Source of the DNA: Capillidium heterosporum
Taxonomy: Eukaryota > Entomophthoromycota > Entomophthoromycetes > Entomophthorales > Capillidiaceae
Assembly (NCBI GenBank): GCA_016630905.1
Contig: WBMQ01000001.1
Span: 1,488,001-1,552,000 of the forward strand
Direction of reading: 5' to 3'
Length of the DNA: 64,000 bases
Shown here: in pieces, positions 48,579 through 60,933 of the stretch
Layout: each line of letters opens with the position of its first letter
Position numbering within the stretch: the first letter of the stretch is position 1
Made by a program: the position numbers and the translations under genes
Notes under the pieces: generated by a model
The model's input: only the letters and a program-made list of their open reading frames with translations
What the model was told of the DNA's origin: nothing
The model's database searches: none

Positions 48579-51462
48579 TTACAGTTCAATATCCTTACCT
48601 ACCACCGTCAAGATCTGCTTATCTGTTGAAAATTCAACCCAATTCCCCTTATTATCCAACCCATTAGCTTTCATATCAAACTCGATCAGCTTTTCAACCT
48701 GGTTCCAAAATCCCGTAGAAATCGTCGTAAGTACATTGGGTTGTAATTTTAACCTTCTCCTTACGATCACTTTGGACCTCAACTTTCAACTTCCAAGGGT
48801 TATCAACTATTTTCCTTCGGAACAGATTTACGGTATGAGTCTCACCATTCTGTAGCTGATTCGGCTGATAGGGGAGTAAGCTACTGTCCTTTAGGTCCTC
48901 CATATAGATATCTTTGACGTACTGGCTGGTTGGGCCTTCGAATATCAATCTACAGGATCGGGTGTCGTAACCATTTAAAACGATAGAAAATATATCCACA
49001 GATTCCTCCTTTGTGTTGAGTTTGTTGACATCCAAACTAGTTACGTTGAACTCAATCAGTTTACTATCCTCTACATCAAATTTAGGTTTCAAAGTTTCGT
49101 ACTGCACTTCCCAATACTTTTTACCTTTGTACTGTTGTAGACCTTTGACATCCAACTGACTATCCTTAGCGGTTAGGGGTACAGCCACTTGGATTGCCTT
49201 GTCTAAGTTGGAAATACCGGCCAAGGTGGCTAGGCTGGTACCGTTTCCAACAAAGTAACTCATGGTGAAGAAGTAATCTACCGGTAGATTTATGTTATCG
49301 GGGCTGATACTACAGCAAATAATCAAAAGGATCAAACTAATAATAGCTACAATTGTAGTCGTCCAATTGAGATACTTACGATCAGAAACTAGTACAAGGA
49401 AGGGTAGTGTAGGTAGCAGTATAGTAAACGAAAATAAGGCTGGCACGGCGTAGATAAATAAGGAGGAGGTACCAGTTGGTATGGATTGACTTAGAAATTT
49501 GATCAAAGTCAACACCATATCAAAGCCAATGAAGCCGGGAACTAAGACTGAACCTACAATCTGGAAGGTGAGCAACAGTAACCAACTTTTCGTCTTGGGA
49601 TAGGCTAAGTTGTACTTGAAGTAGTAATCCAAAGGTTGGATGTAGAGTACCACTATGGAAGTAATTAAAGTCGGATAGGCGTACCAAGTTATGTAGTAAA
49701 ATAATCCAACACCTTTACCGACAGCTACCCGCTGAACCAGAGTTGCCAAGAACCAGATGGGAAGCATGGCGACGTACATAGTTTGGTACTGGTGATAACT
49801 GGACTTGATCTTGAAACTGGAACCCTTACCCATACTTTCCACAAACTTATATCCGATAATAGTGATTAAGAAAGTTAACAACGTCAACGCTAAATTAAAT
49901 AAGAATTGGAGCAACGGGAAGGTCTGAATGTAGTTGATGTTGAACTTGATGATCAGTTGGTTGAAGCCTAAGTTTAAAGTCAAAGCTACGACGAGCATAA
50001 GGACTATAAATAGGAAGGACCGAAAAACTGGTAGGATGATATCGATTAAGTTGGCATTAGTATTCGATTTGTCGAATTTGCTCCTAATCCCAAATTTGAA
50101 AACCAAAGGTAGCACTAGACACAGCAGCAGGAACAATCCTCCGATGATATGATCTACCAAGAAGGTATAATGATATCCCAACCTCTTAAAACTGTCGTAA
50201 AAGATACCTACCTTTCCAAATAACTCTTCTTTTTCCAACTCTAAAATTTTACTATCTAATACCCCAAACACTAACTCCAATACCTGTGTCTTGAGATGCC
50301 CCAAAGTCTCCTTATACACGTGCTGGCGATTATCTCTTAGCGTATGGTAATAAGCCCGATTGTTGTACAGCGCAAAATCGACACCACCAACTTTAAACGT
50401 ATCTGAATAAATGGAGAAATCGGTATTGGATTTGATAATTCGTAACTTGAAGACGTCGTTGCCAATGACACTCATGTGGGGTTGGCTGCCCTTACGAACT
50501 AGACTTACTAATTGTGGTGACGAAGCTTGGAATAGAATTAAAGAACCTCCGGCACCGGCTGCATCTACGTTGATAAATAAACCTATATCCTTGAACCAAT
50601 TGTGATTCGTTAGTTGGATGGAACCTAACAAGCCTAGCTCTTCGCCTTCGTTGAAGTTGAAGATGACATCGTAGCCCAGCTCTTTTGTAGATAGAACCCT
50701 CAAAGTCTCTAGTAAAAAGGCGACCGATATACCGTTGTCGTTGGTACCGTAGCTTAGGGGAGTGGAATCGTAATGTGCCGATAGTAATAGCGCCTTACCG
50801 CTAGAACTCTTACCTTTGAGACGCACTAACAAGTTGTTGACTTCGATATAGTTGGCGACATTCTGACCCATGAGGTCGGAACGGTAAGTCTGCTGAGTAG
50901 TTGATCTAGTAAAATTATCGAGTTGGAATATCAGGTTGGGATTGACTTGGGATTGAATAGCTTTGATGTAGTCGGAAATGTACTTTTGTACCGAATCGAT
51001 CGCTTTACCGTTGAAAGGGTGAGGGTAGTTGGATAAGATATCTACATGCTTATAATACAAGTCATTTTGAAACTCACTACTCTTGATCACTTCCTTGAAA
51101 TGGGGGTATTCAATCGTATCTGCTTTAGGCTGATAAGATACAAATTTATCAGTAGGGCTTATCCATTCAGTTGGTATTGGTGTCAAAGTTAGGTTGTCGG
51201 ATAGATAACAGGTTAGGAAGGGAATCAGCAAACTTAAAAAAAGTAAAAAGTAGACCCAGATGAGAATAGGTATCGAAATCAAAAAGCTGGGTTCATCGCT
51301 GTATACCTTCGTATTCGTTGCTGTGGGTTTCTTCTTTGACGACAAAGATTTTTGGCTGTCCAACTCGATATCTGTCTCATCTTTGAAGAAGTGACTTTTG
51401 ATGGGGGACCGTAACCGCATACCTATCTCTTCGTCCAACAAATGTTTCTTACTCAAGTCCAT
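48579..51462 (-). CDS. PFF1: vacuolar membrane M28 metallopeptidase (Pff1/ERMP1 type)
   Basis: Membrane-embedded zinc aminopeptidase-like protein of the vacuole. One exon without introns from ATG 51462, unusual in this window. A short cytosolic tail is followed by TM1 (about 59-86) and an M28 peptidase domain with zinc and catalytic residues H230 (SAHYDS), D242 (GTNDNG), E274/E275 (NEGEELGLLGS) and D300 (NVDAAGAGG). About eight further membrane helices lie between 430 and 760, then a lumenal C-terminal domain. The first open frame ends at 48694 (922 residues, FYGILEPG). However, the next frame, open from there to 48579, continues with FWNQVEKLIEFDMKANG and ends ILTVVGKDIEL, which fits the usual Pff1 carboxyl end. 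A one-base discrepancy near 48700-48715 is suspected. The identity is firm; the 3' end is not. Confidence 0.92.
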
Positions 51463-52867
51463 CTATAAAAACAGTGCAACAGAAGTCATTGCTGTCCTTT
51501 ATATAGCTTGACTATACCTACCTGCGTCTAATTTCGTATATTAAGGCTGCTTTATCGAGTAATTACATGGTCTAAAAAAGAGGGATGGTGGTCAAAGTGT
51601 TATCAATCCAATTAATTAATGGAGCTGCTTTTGGGCCAAAAGTTCCAATTTCAAGAAATTTACTTAAAGCAGCTTCATCTTCGAGTCTTTTGAAGTGGTT
51701 TGAGTAGGAAATCTAAGTTTGATTGGCTTAAATTTAGCCGTAGATGGTAAAGGAAGTTTACTGCTATGGAAAGTATTGGGAATTTAGGCCAGTGATAAAT
51801 ATGGGAGTTTGTAGTTACCTTTTCACTGATTAAAGTTCCGTATCAAAGCTCCAGCTTTATATATTAGAAGAACACAAATAGTGGCTGTAGTGATTGTTCT
51901 TGTTTTATTAGATGGTGTAAGCTTTAGATGAGTAGTTACCAGAAACTTGGAAGTTTTTTGATTTGGTGTAGTAGCGTTATCCTCCTGCAAAAATCCTTGA
52001 TGTTTAGCATAGATACGATTAAGCATAAAGTAGGCTACTGTTTCGATAAAAGTATGCCTTTGATCTCCTTAAGTAGTAAGTCATTTTGATGGAACGCTCA
52101 TCGACATCGGTCTTCAGCTTTTCGTATTTGACATTATAGCTGCACAACAATATCTAAACTATTAGCACTTTGTAATAAACTTTGATAAAAATAGTATATT
52201 ACTTTTATAGTTGTCCACCACTGATTAAATCGATAAAGCTATTTAAGATTAAGGTAGCAAGCTATATTGATTTGTTGGTATACAACAGTCAACTAATATC
52301 AAATACCTACTATTAAGACACAACAAGGTCGACCTTGAAAGTTTCTCTAAAGCCACTACATCCGCACTGTACCATACCAAAAGCTATAAGAACATTGGCT
52401 CCAAAATTCAATTGAACCCTTATCTTTGTTTACTTTATCCAATCTAAAGTTTAAACTTTCATTTAGGAACGAGTGTTCCTATTAATAAATTTCCTATAAA
52501 ATATATGGAAAAATAAAGAAATCGTCATCACTTGCAAAATAACTGAAGGGATAAACTTTAATATATAGACGGGTGAAGGATAAGTGCAGATAATATGTAG
52601 GTTATGGAATTATACATAAGTTAAAATGTTGGCAGGTACGTAAACTTGAAGGCGATTAGGTGGTATAGAGCCTTTTCCAAAGGATGTGATACCGACAGTA
52701 GACGCTTCAAGTTAAAGATACATAGAGGTAAGGTGATATGGAGGATGTGCCAAGGTTGAAGTTGAAAATGACATGTTAAAACTAGCAATAACTTATGGTG
52801 CATTAAGGTGGAAATCCAAAGGCAGTTCCAATCAGGATAAATGGATACAAGACGATATGGACTTCTG
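51463..52867. other. intergenic between PFF1 and the bHLH gene
   Basis: No gene supported. An open minus-strand stretch at 52621-52896 overlaps the end of the bHLH gene in another frame and looks like 3' UTR sequence. Another at 51823-52026 has no features. Confidence 0.4.
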
Positions 52868-53812
52868 CTAGCTAGTAAAATTAGGACCTTCATCATTTAC
52901 CCCAAACCTCCGTTTAAGCACATCATAGTTGGTATAGGCTTGTTTCAGATGTAATCGAAGTTCCTTGATTTCGTCGTTCAGTTTATGTACCTCTTCTTCT
53001 TTAGAAATACCTTTACTCGGTTCAAAACCGTTACCAACAGTCACATTGTTCCCACCTAGCCTACCATTCAAATCGGTGATGACGCCTTTGAGTGAAGCAA
53101 TTTCCTTACTATGTTCCTCCTTCAAGGCTTCCAACTCCAACTGGTTACGGTTGATATAGGCGACCACCCGATTCAAGATGCCTCCCTTGTGTTTCTCAGG
53201 CCCCGGTATCAGTTCAGAGAGATGCTTGATGGTGTCATTTATGCCTTCTCTACGTCTACGTTCCACTAACTTGTGGTTTTCTCTGCGAACTTTAAGCCAT
53301 TCAGCAGTGCCAGCAATAGGTCGGCCTTTGCTATCCTTACTGTTATTCATGTGGGAAGACTCCTCCATGTAACTAGGACTTCCGTTGTGGTGGGTTAAGT
53401 AAGGGTGTGGCATCGGCTTTCGAGGCCTAAACTGTTCATCGTTGGTGGTGTAGTGGGGTTCTGATAGACTGGGATGGTCATATCGTAAAGTATCGTTGGA
53501 GTTGGGACCACGGTCTTTTAGTGGTAATGGGAACTGATCATGGGGTGAGTAGTTTTGTGACTTTAAGAATTCCAAATTGGTTTTAGGCGGCTGGCTACTT
53601 ACCCTCGAGCTATCCAAAGATTTGTTCTGGTGAATCTGGAAGGTGTTAATATGTAGGTGTGGTGAGATGGGATTGCTGTCGGAGGAAGAGTTGGCTTGGT
53701 TCAAGATGGAGTGTTTCTAATAGCAAAGGTTAGTGCCTATATAAATTCAAATATCCATTACCTTGTACTCTTCCTCAACCTTGGTTAGGGGAAGGTTCTT
53801 TATATCGGGCAT
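52868..53812 (-). CDS. bHLH transcription factor, Cbf1-like
   Basis: Nuclear DNA-binding regulator. Two exons: 53762-53812 (MPDIKNLPLTKVEEEYK) and 52868-53716, joining to 299 residues through a 45-nt intron. Residues 20-150 are Ser/Pro/His-rich. The basic helix-loop-helix starts near residue 155: AEWLKVRRENHKLVERRRRE, INDTIKHLSELIPG, then GILNRVVAYINR. Basic residues H165, E169 and R173 follow the H-x3-E-x3-R rule for class B factors that bind CACGTG. The W-K-R-x-x-H-K-x-VERRRR arrangement is that of fungal Cbf1, a regulator of sulphur metabolism and centromeres. A coiled coil follows (KLNDEIKELRLHLKQAY). Cbf1 versus a USF-type relative cannot be settled by eye. CACGTG sites occur upstream of P450 E, but no link is shown. 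Confidence 0.88.
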
Positions 53813-55659
53813 ACTGATAAATAAAAAGTTGTTGAAAACTAAACGCTTCTCAATATGTATCGTCAAAGTGAACTTTTCAATTAATTATTGAATTGAAGGT
53901 AACGTGTAAACAGAGTGAAAGATAAAAATGTTGGGCTGGTGCCCACTTTTAAACTTCTGCCTGAGATTTGATAAAACAAATTGACTGGTGTAAAGGAATA
54001 AGAATCACATGCTCGGTTTCTAAGCAAGTTCTCCATTCTGATCACTTGATTCAGGAAGCCTTTATCACAACGACTTTGGAAATTAATCGTTTACTTTTAA
54101 TCTGTCTTGATAAAGGAAGCTTATTAAATTTGAAAAGTATATGCTCCATATAGATGGGTAGATATGGTGTTAGGTATACTCATTGATTTTCAAGCAAAAT
54201 ATACAGCTTATAGCGGCTTATTTTCATCATAGGTTGTTCGATCAAATGAGGGGATATAACTAGATCTTTCCTAAAAGCTAGGGATGGAAAAGTAAGGTAC
54301 AATACATATCTTTCGTTTATAAGTTACTATCTGCCCTTGGATATAACACCATACTTTACCTCATTTTCCATTAATTATAATGGAATATAAACTTCATTAC
54401 TAAGAAATACTCAGTATATATTGAACTAAGTGAATGAACACGAGGGTGAGTTGATTGCTGGTGTGAAAAGGAGTCTTGTAGAACAAAATGAACCAATAGT
54501 GAATTGAGATTGGTCGACAAATAAGCGTAGTTAGCTAGTCACATATCCTTTGTCTATGCTCCGTTCCGAATTGGAACTCCAGTTCCTTTAAACTATCAGC
54601 AAGAGAAACCATCGCTATGATCCAGGATGGGAGGAGTATAGGAACTAATTAGATCCTGCCTATTAGATTTTATAGCTATATTCAAATGAAGCGATAACGG
54701 TAAAAAACAATTATATCCAATTAAGGTATCTAAGGAGCTGAATATAACTAATCTACCTCTAGTAATTAATTTGACAATATATCGCCTATATTTTTCTTTA
54801 TATAACTATTATATAGTCGAAGGCTAATTGTATATATCTATAGGCAATCAAACACTTTAGCGAATACATATTGTAAATTTTGATTAATGAGATACTGAGA
54901 ACAGGTTCCTATAAAATATCGGCATGTGCTTTTCAGGGATAATACTGAAGCTGATAGCTAAGCTACATTTTCAATTAGAATGAAATATATGAGCAAAATG
55001 GTGCTATTAAGGATAACTGTTGAAAAATATGGGTTACAATATTTTACTTGATCAACACATCTATTTACACTTCAATAAAGATAAAATAGCTTATTTTGGA
55101 TTTCAACCTCTTCAATTACCTTTTTACATAGTTTTAAAGAAAATCGGTGACTCCTTTACCAGAGTGGTGGCTTGGGCTAATATATTGGCATTTACTAATA
55201 ATGGATGATATTTAATAGTAAATGATACAGTTAGATATATAAACAAATATCCTAGAGCTTTTTTAACCAAGTTGTATCATTCTTTAAATGATTATAAATT
55301 TTGATAATAGGGACTCGTATGACAAATGGGCTTTTGAAGATATATATCCAAATAACATTTCATAAGGTGTCATTGCTGATACCATCACATTTCTATAAAT
55401 CATATCCTTTTATAATTATTGCAATTTTAATTAACAGTAGTAAATCATAATTATTTAACATACTAGACTAATATATACATAAATTGATAGTAGCAGTTTT
55501 GTATTTCGACAATTTCCTATTAGTATCTTAAAGAGCAATAAGCAGCTTAAACCTATAAAATCTAGATAGCTTTCAAAATTCCAACTCATATATTTTACAA
55601 TACTAACAATATTTAGGAATTTAATAAGTTACAGTACTAAAAGTTGATTCCAAATCAAA
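53813..55659. other. long intergenic region
   Basis: About 1.8 kb of AT-rich sequence. An open stretch at 55020-55208 has no recognisable features. No gene called. Confidence 0.4.
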
Positions 55660-58010
55660 CTAGATCTCAAAGGACTGGGAGGACCAGATGTTGAGGTTAC
55701 GCTCCTTATCCACCGAGTAGAGTTGATGGCCCTGAGGATTCCAAGCAACTGCTGAGATGGGATACCTGTGTTGAGTATGGCAGACGACTAACTGGCCAGT
55801 ATTGACATCCCAGTGGTATATTCCACCATCCACTGAACCACTTGTAACGTATCGATTATCTGGGCTAAAAATATAGCAGATTAGTAGAGATTTATGGAGG
55901 TAGAAATAAAACTGCATACCTGAAACAAGCTTTGAACCAGTTAGAAGAGACTTGGTAGCCTTCAGCCCTAAAGTTTGAAGAATCAATATTGCAAATGTAA
56001 AAGAAAACTTACTCAAAGGTATGTATAGGTTTGTAGGTTCTAAGGTCAAATAATTTAAGAGAGTTATCCCTCGAATTAGTGAGGACCTTTGTGTAATCAT
56101 CGGATAGACTAAGCGAAGTGATTTGGGCGCTGTGGTGGCCGTTAAGTTCTTTGATACAGCTGCCCGAACGAAGATCCCAGAATCGGACAGTTGAATCGAG
56201 ATGCCCACTTACAACTCCAGTGCTATTCGAAGACAAAAACAACTGTTAATCTAATAAGAATAAGGAAAAAAGGTTACCAATCGGGGTCGGTAGGCGCTAC
56301 GTCATTGCAGCTACTAAAAGTGAACAACGTCTTGGTACAGATACTGCGATGGAGATCCCAAAGCTTGACCATGCGATCGTGGGACCCTGAGACTAACTTG
56401 GTGGTAGAGGCATCGAATTTGGCCCCATATACCTTACCAATATGTCCGGTCAATGCTTCCTTCAATCGCATAGTCTTCAAGTTAAAGAGTCGGATGGAGT
56501 TGTCATTGGAAGTACCCAGTAGCAGCTTGTCGTCGTTACTGAACTGTAATCCTATTACCGACTGACTGAACCCACTCAAGGTCTGTACTGCATGTCCTAG
56601 TTTATATTCGTTAGTGATAAAGATAGGAATAGGAGTACCGGTAGCAGTGTTAAATATCATGATTTTCTTGTCCGTTGAAGCGGTGGCAAACATAGCACCT
56701 TGGTTTGAACAAGCTATTGAGTTAATTTCGTCGCTATGAGGGCTCTACATAGAATGTTTATAATTAGTATCCGAGTGTAAATGCGTCTTACTAGTTCCAT
56801 CTTGATACTGTCCGGTATTACAAGAGGCATTAAATCCTTTCTATACCGATATAAATTAAATAAACTTAAGCTAAATATCATTTACATGTCGGAAGAAGGA
56901 CGACTAGGGCTAACTGCTGTTGGATTTTGGACGAAGGAGTTGCCAATTTGCCAAATCTTGGCCGATTTTAGCTTAAGGTTGGTAACGCTATTTGGGGAAC
57001 TGGAGTCAGTGGCTTCACTAGCGAAACTATAAAGGAAATAAAAATATATATTGGGATATACTTTTCAGAAATTGTATAATAGTACAAAGTATAGACGAGA
57101 AACAAAAATATACAAGTAAAATAGGTACTTACGCCGAATTGAGCATGTTGTCCAGGTTAACACTCTCAGCCTCTTGGTTCATCTTCTCCAGCCACCGTCG
57201 CAGCAAGCTGCGGTTCTCCAACTCTAACTGCTTCATCTTCTCGTCGCTTTTGGTCAGCTCTAAACTAGTAGTCGTAAGTTCGTCCTGTAATAACTTTATG
57301 AAATACATTAAAATACATATAAAGTTGTTAAAGGTACCTGAATGGACCGATTTTTTTCAGTAATAATCTCCGCATTGTATTTGCTCTCGGTGACCAGTTT
57401 ACGAATATTAACTTTTAGATTCATCAACCTACAAGAGCTAATTAACATGATGGAAAAATAAAAGGCAATTATACTCTTCATCTTTAGCTTTAATTTGGGC
57501 TTCATCCAGTTTAACTCTATCCGTTAAATCCAACAGCCGTTGTGCGTTGGAACCTTGGTTTTTGTATAGGTCGCTACGTTCCTCTTTCAACAGGTTGACC
57601 TGAGTTTCCAACTCCAATATTCGTTTCTGGTAGTAACTTATACTATAGTAACAACATCAGTATCTTAGATAAAACATATATACTTTTCATCGCTGTTCCG
57701 TAGATTATCCTTTTGGTTGTTCTGCCTATACTGACTGTTGACTGTCAATATTCGGTTCTCCTGCTCCAGTCGACGTCTCTTTTGTACTTCTTTACTTAGT
57801 TTGCTACTTAGGTTCGAGCCTACAAATTGAAAGCTTAATTCTAGTTGTTCAAAAGTGCTACTTACAGGTTATATAAAGGTCATTAAGCTTCACTTGGGCT
57901 TGAGCTTTCTCATTTAGTTGAGTTTTTATTGATTGTAGCCAGTCTTGATTTTCAAAGGCCTGGGGCTGTAATATAGATGGGCTCTGTGTTGAATTTACTA
58001 GCTCTGCCAT
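55660..58010 (-). CDS. ATG16: ATG16 with full WD40 propeller (ATG16L1 type)
   Basis: Scaffold of the Atg12-Atg5-Atg16 complex that directs Atg8 lipidation on autophagic membranes. Eleven exons on minus: 57866-58010, 57684-57819, 57475-57642, 57338-57428, 57133-57284, 56886-57026, 56792-56840, 56278-56744, 56013-56222, 55920-55967 and 55660-55864. They join in frame to 603 residues, against about 607 in human ATG16L1. W24, I28 and L32 (DWLQSIKTQL) match the W-x3-I-x3-L Atg5-binding spacing. Residues 49-235 are coiled coil, including LENRSLLRRWLEKMNQEA. A Ser-rich linker is followed by a WD40 propeller from about 295: LTGHIGKVYGAKFD, VSGSHDRMVKLWDLH, FSSCNDV, VVSGHLDSTVRFWDLRSGS, FSPDNRYVTSGS and AVAWNPQGHQLYSVDK. 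These match the ATG16L1 repeats closely. Yeast Atg16 is about 150 residues with no WD40. The acceptor at 56223-56224 is chosen because it restores the repeat. Confidence 0.93.
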
Positions 58011-58514
58011 AACACCTCTTGTTCTTGTTTAGCTTGTAAAATGGAATTCTTTCGTTTAGATTATTGGGGTCCATTCGCTTTTATAGCTGATTATTTTAAC
58101 ACAAATATATCTGTTGTATGTACTCAGTATACTGGTAAATGATATCCGTAGAGGTGTAAATTGCTGTACCCAATAATAGAGAATAAAAGTTGAAATACTA
58201 GGTGCTACTTACTAATAAGATACTGGATTCAATAAAGGGTGTTTGTAAGTAGTGCAATTTCTTGACCTATAATAGATTAGATGAATTACTTTATTTGATA
58301 TTTAGAAAATCACATAACGCAAGCTTTAGTTTCTTATAAATGGTAATCAAGCCACAGTTTAACGTTCAACTATTGGAAGCTTTATGATGAACTACGTAAT
58401 AGAGGTTTTCCAAACATATAAGCGTCACTAACGAAACAAATGACAAAAGGCAGACAAACTTCAATATAAAAAGGTAGCTTGACAAAAATCCAATCCATTT
58501 CAATCCAAGAACAG
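58011..58514. other. shared divergent promoter region of ATG16 and SAF1
   Basis: About 500 nt between two divergent start codons. A TATA-like CAATATAAAAAGG at 58462-58474 lies about 45 nt before the SAF1 ATG. Nothing else is recognised. Confidence 0.45.
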
Positions 58515-60068
58515 ATGCTGATAACCGAACTTCCTGACGATATACTATTCGAACTATGCAACAACCTAAAAAAGGTAGAGGACCTTTTAATATTAACTCA
58601 GGTCTGCAAAATGTTCCACCGTTTTGGTAATTCGGAAGAGGTATGGCGCAACCGTATAATCAAAGACTACGACTTGACTTCCTACATGCCAATCAAAGGA
58701 CCAATATTCCGACAGCGCGGGTTCAAACAACTTTATCGAGCTTTGCACAATCCACAAGTATTCGTTTGGGGAGATAAAGCAGATGGTAGGCTAGGTATCC
58801 CACCTACTGATCTTTACAGGTACGGACATCATTACGGTGAAATTGACTATCCCGTTTGGTTAAAGTCTATGACAAATTTGGGAGTATATACCGTCGTATG
58901 TGGAGGGTACATGATGCTGGCTTTGACCCATACTAACAAACTGTACTTCTGGGGCACTTTTAACGCTCAGATATACCAACCTCCCAAGTCCACTGAGGTG
59001 TCGGAGCCCATCCTACTGGACGTGTTCCCTAAGGATACTGAGATCCATCAGATCGTTTGCGGTCGAACCCATGCAGTAGCTTTAGATAAAGAGGGTAGCG
59101 TATATCAGTTAGACAATCCCGAAACCAAAGCTACTATCATCAACTTTGGCGGGAACGACTCCAAAGTGGTTCAGGTTGCCTGCGGATTCACTTCGAGCTT
59201 AGCACTTAGTATCGACCATTCAGTTTTTATGTGGAAGTTTAACCTAATTGATGCCTCTAAATACTTTTACGAGTTGGTGTTCCACGGGTTGACTGAAGGT
59301 GAATATTTCGTCAAGATTGCTGGTGGGGATAAGTTCGCTTTAGCTCTGTCAAATTTGAACCGGGTTTTTAAATGGGTCTATGACTTGGACGAACTCGAAC
59401 AGGATGAAGATTTACATAACCCCCATGAATGGCACGTTGAACAGAATTCGAATGACATCGATGATATTGATGACGATACTGAGCAAGTTCCACTCAGAGC
59501 ATCAAAAGAGGTAACTCTAACTCATAAAATGAATATCAACGGATTCCTTGTCGCCGAAGTTAAAGATGTCAAGATCCTCCACATTACAGCTCAGTTCGAG
59601 TCGTTTGGATTATTTGACGACAGAGGTCGCCTTTGGATCGGCAGCCAACAGAGAAACAGCCAAACCAGTGACCTGTTTACCAACGTTCAACTTCAACCCA
59701 GCTTCGAAAATTCGGATGGGAATCCGATCCAAGTAAGTTTTGGAGATTGGCACAAAGCGGCTCTGACGGACACTGGCAACCTTTTCACTTGGGGAGAGCA
59801 TGCATTGGGTCGTGGTCCTGAAACTGAAATTGAACAGCAGGATAAACCTGGTAAGGTCGGGTACTTTGATGATCTCTTTGTATTCTACGTCGCTTCGGCT
59901 GGATGGCATACCGTCGCTTTAGCTGTTGATTTGAACAATCCTACTGGCACCAAACCGTCTCCTTATCCTGGAACTATCAATCCACCTTCACGTCGCCATC
60001 CTTACGCTCGTAGGATGGATGAAATGAGTGTACCTTTAGAAGGAGAGTTTCATCCGTTTACTAAATGA
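58515..60068 (+). CDS. SAF1: F-box protein with RCC1 repeats (Saf1 type)
   Basis: Predicted substrate adaptor of an SCF ubiquitin ligase. A single exon with ATG at 58515, 517 residues; the frame is open a little further upstream but only without an ATG. The F-box lies at residues 1-50: ITELPDDILFELCNNL, LILTQVCKMFHRF, then EEVWRNRI. An RCC1-type beta-propeller follows: VFVWGDKADGRLG, VVCGGYMMLALTHTNKLYFW, IVCGRTHAVALDKEGSVYQL, VACGFTSSLALS, FGDWHKAALTDTGNLFTWGE and SAGWHTVALAVD. This architecture is that of yeast Saf1, which targets adenine deaminase for proteasomal degradation on entry into quiescence. The target here is unknown. An acidic insert (DIDDIDDDTEQ) sits near residue 325. Intronless and divergent from ATG16. 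Confidence 0.9.
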   Translation: MLITELPDDILFELCNNLKKVEDLLILTQVCKMFHRFGNSEEVWRNRIIKDYDLTSYMPIKGPIFRQRGFKQLYRALHNPQVFVWGDKADGRLGIPPTDLYRYGHHYGEIDYPVWLKSMTNLGVYTVVCGGYMMLALTHTNKLYFWGTFNAQIYQPPKSTEVSEPILLDVFPKDTEIHQIVCGRTHAVALDKEGSVYQLDNPETKATIINFGGNDSKVVQVACGFTSSLALSIDHSVFMWKFNLIDASKYFYELVFHGLTEGEYFVKIAGGDKFALALSNLNRVFKWVYDLDELEQDEDLHNPHEWHVEQNSNDIDDIDDDTEQVPLRASKEVTLTHKMNINGFLVAEVKDVKILHITAQFESFGLFDDRGRLWIGSQQRNSQTSDLFTNVQLQPSFENSDGNPIQVSFGDWHKAALTDTGNLFTWGEHALGRGPETEIEQQDKPGKVGYFDDLFVFYVASAGWHTVALAVDLNNPTGTKPSPYPGTINPPSRRHPYARRMDEMSVPLEGEFHPFTK

Positions 60069-60933
60069 TCTAGGGCTATTCTAACGATATGCATACCCTC
60101 TATATTAAATATTAGTGTTTGTTTTCTAACTACCTTTATGTGTTTTATCTCTTGGAAAAGGTACTATATTTTTAAACTTTTACAACGCTATTAATATGAT
60201 GATATATGACTCTGAAATGCAACAGCTATGTTTGAATATACAAAGAAAAACGTTAGTTTGGTTTTGAATTAAAAGCATATATGTGTTTCAACTAGAGATA
60301 CTTTCTAGTACAAGCAACAAATAACTAAACCGGTTATAGCTCAATAATGTATACAATCACCATTAATATTGTCGAATTTCACCTATTTCCACTACCTTTG
60401 CCTACCTAACCTATCGATTTACTTTTATAATTGAAAAGAAATACTACTTTGGTAGAGTACCCGTTTGGGATAAAATTGGTTTCCTATGACATTAGATTGG
60501 TAAGGATAAATTTACCATATAATTCATACTGGTACTTAAAAGCTATCCAACTTACAATAAATCACAAACATTTCTATTGAAGATGGTCGTAGGCTACACC
60601 AACTATATTTGAAACTAGGATATTCTACGCCTTACAGTCTGCTTACAAAAAACAAGGCTACCGCTATTAGAACTTTATATTGAATAGTTGAAATATATAC
60701 ATCCATATTAAATTAGAAATCATAGCTAAAAATACAAATAACAGCCAATTCAAAAAGAAACTCCCTATGATCTCTATACCAAACTCGATAAGAACAAATA
60801 CCTACCCTTCATTAAAAAAATTTAATAACATAGAGGCAGATTAGCCAAATGCTAGTCCAAATTGAACGAAGCTCCAAGTGGATTGAGGATCGATATCAGT
60901 TACGTGTCATTTGATTTGCGATCAATAATCTTT
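60069..60933. other. intergenic between convergent genes
   Basis: 3' flanks of SAF1 and the sorting nexin gene. No further feature seen. Confidence 0.4.

Noticed and set aside
48579-48782. Separate small protein frame at the end of PFF1
   Set aside because: Its sequence fits the expected carboxyl end of Pff1 better than an independent gene, so it is treated as a continuation after a frame discrepancy.
52621-52896. 91-residue open frame on minus overlapping the bHLH end
   Set aside because: Overlaps the bHLH coding end in another frame, has no recognisable feature and lies in the expected 3' UTR.
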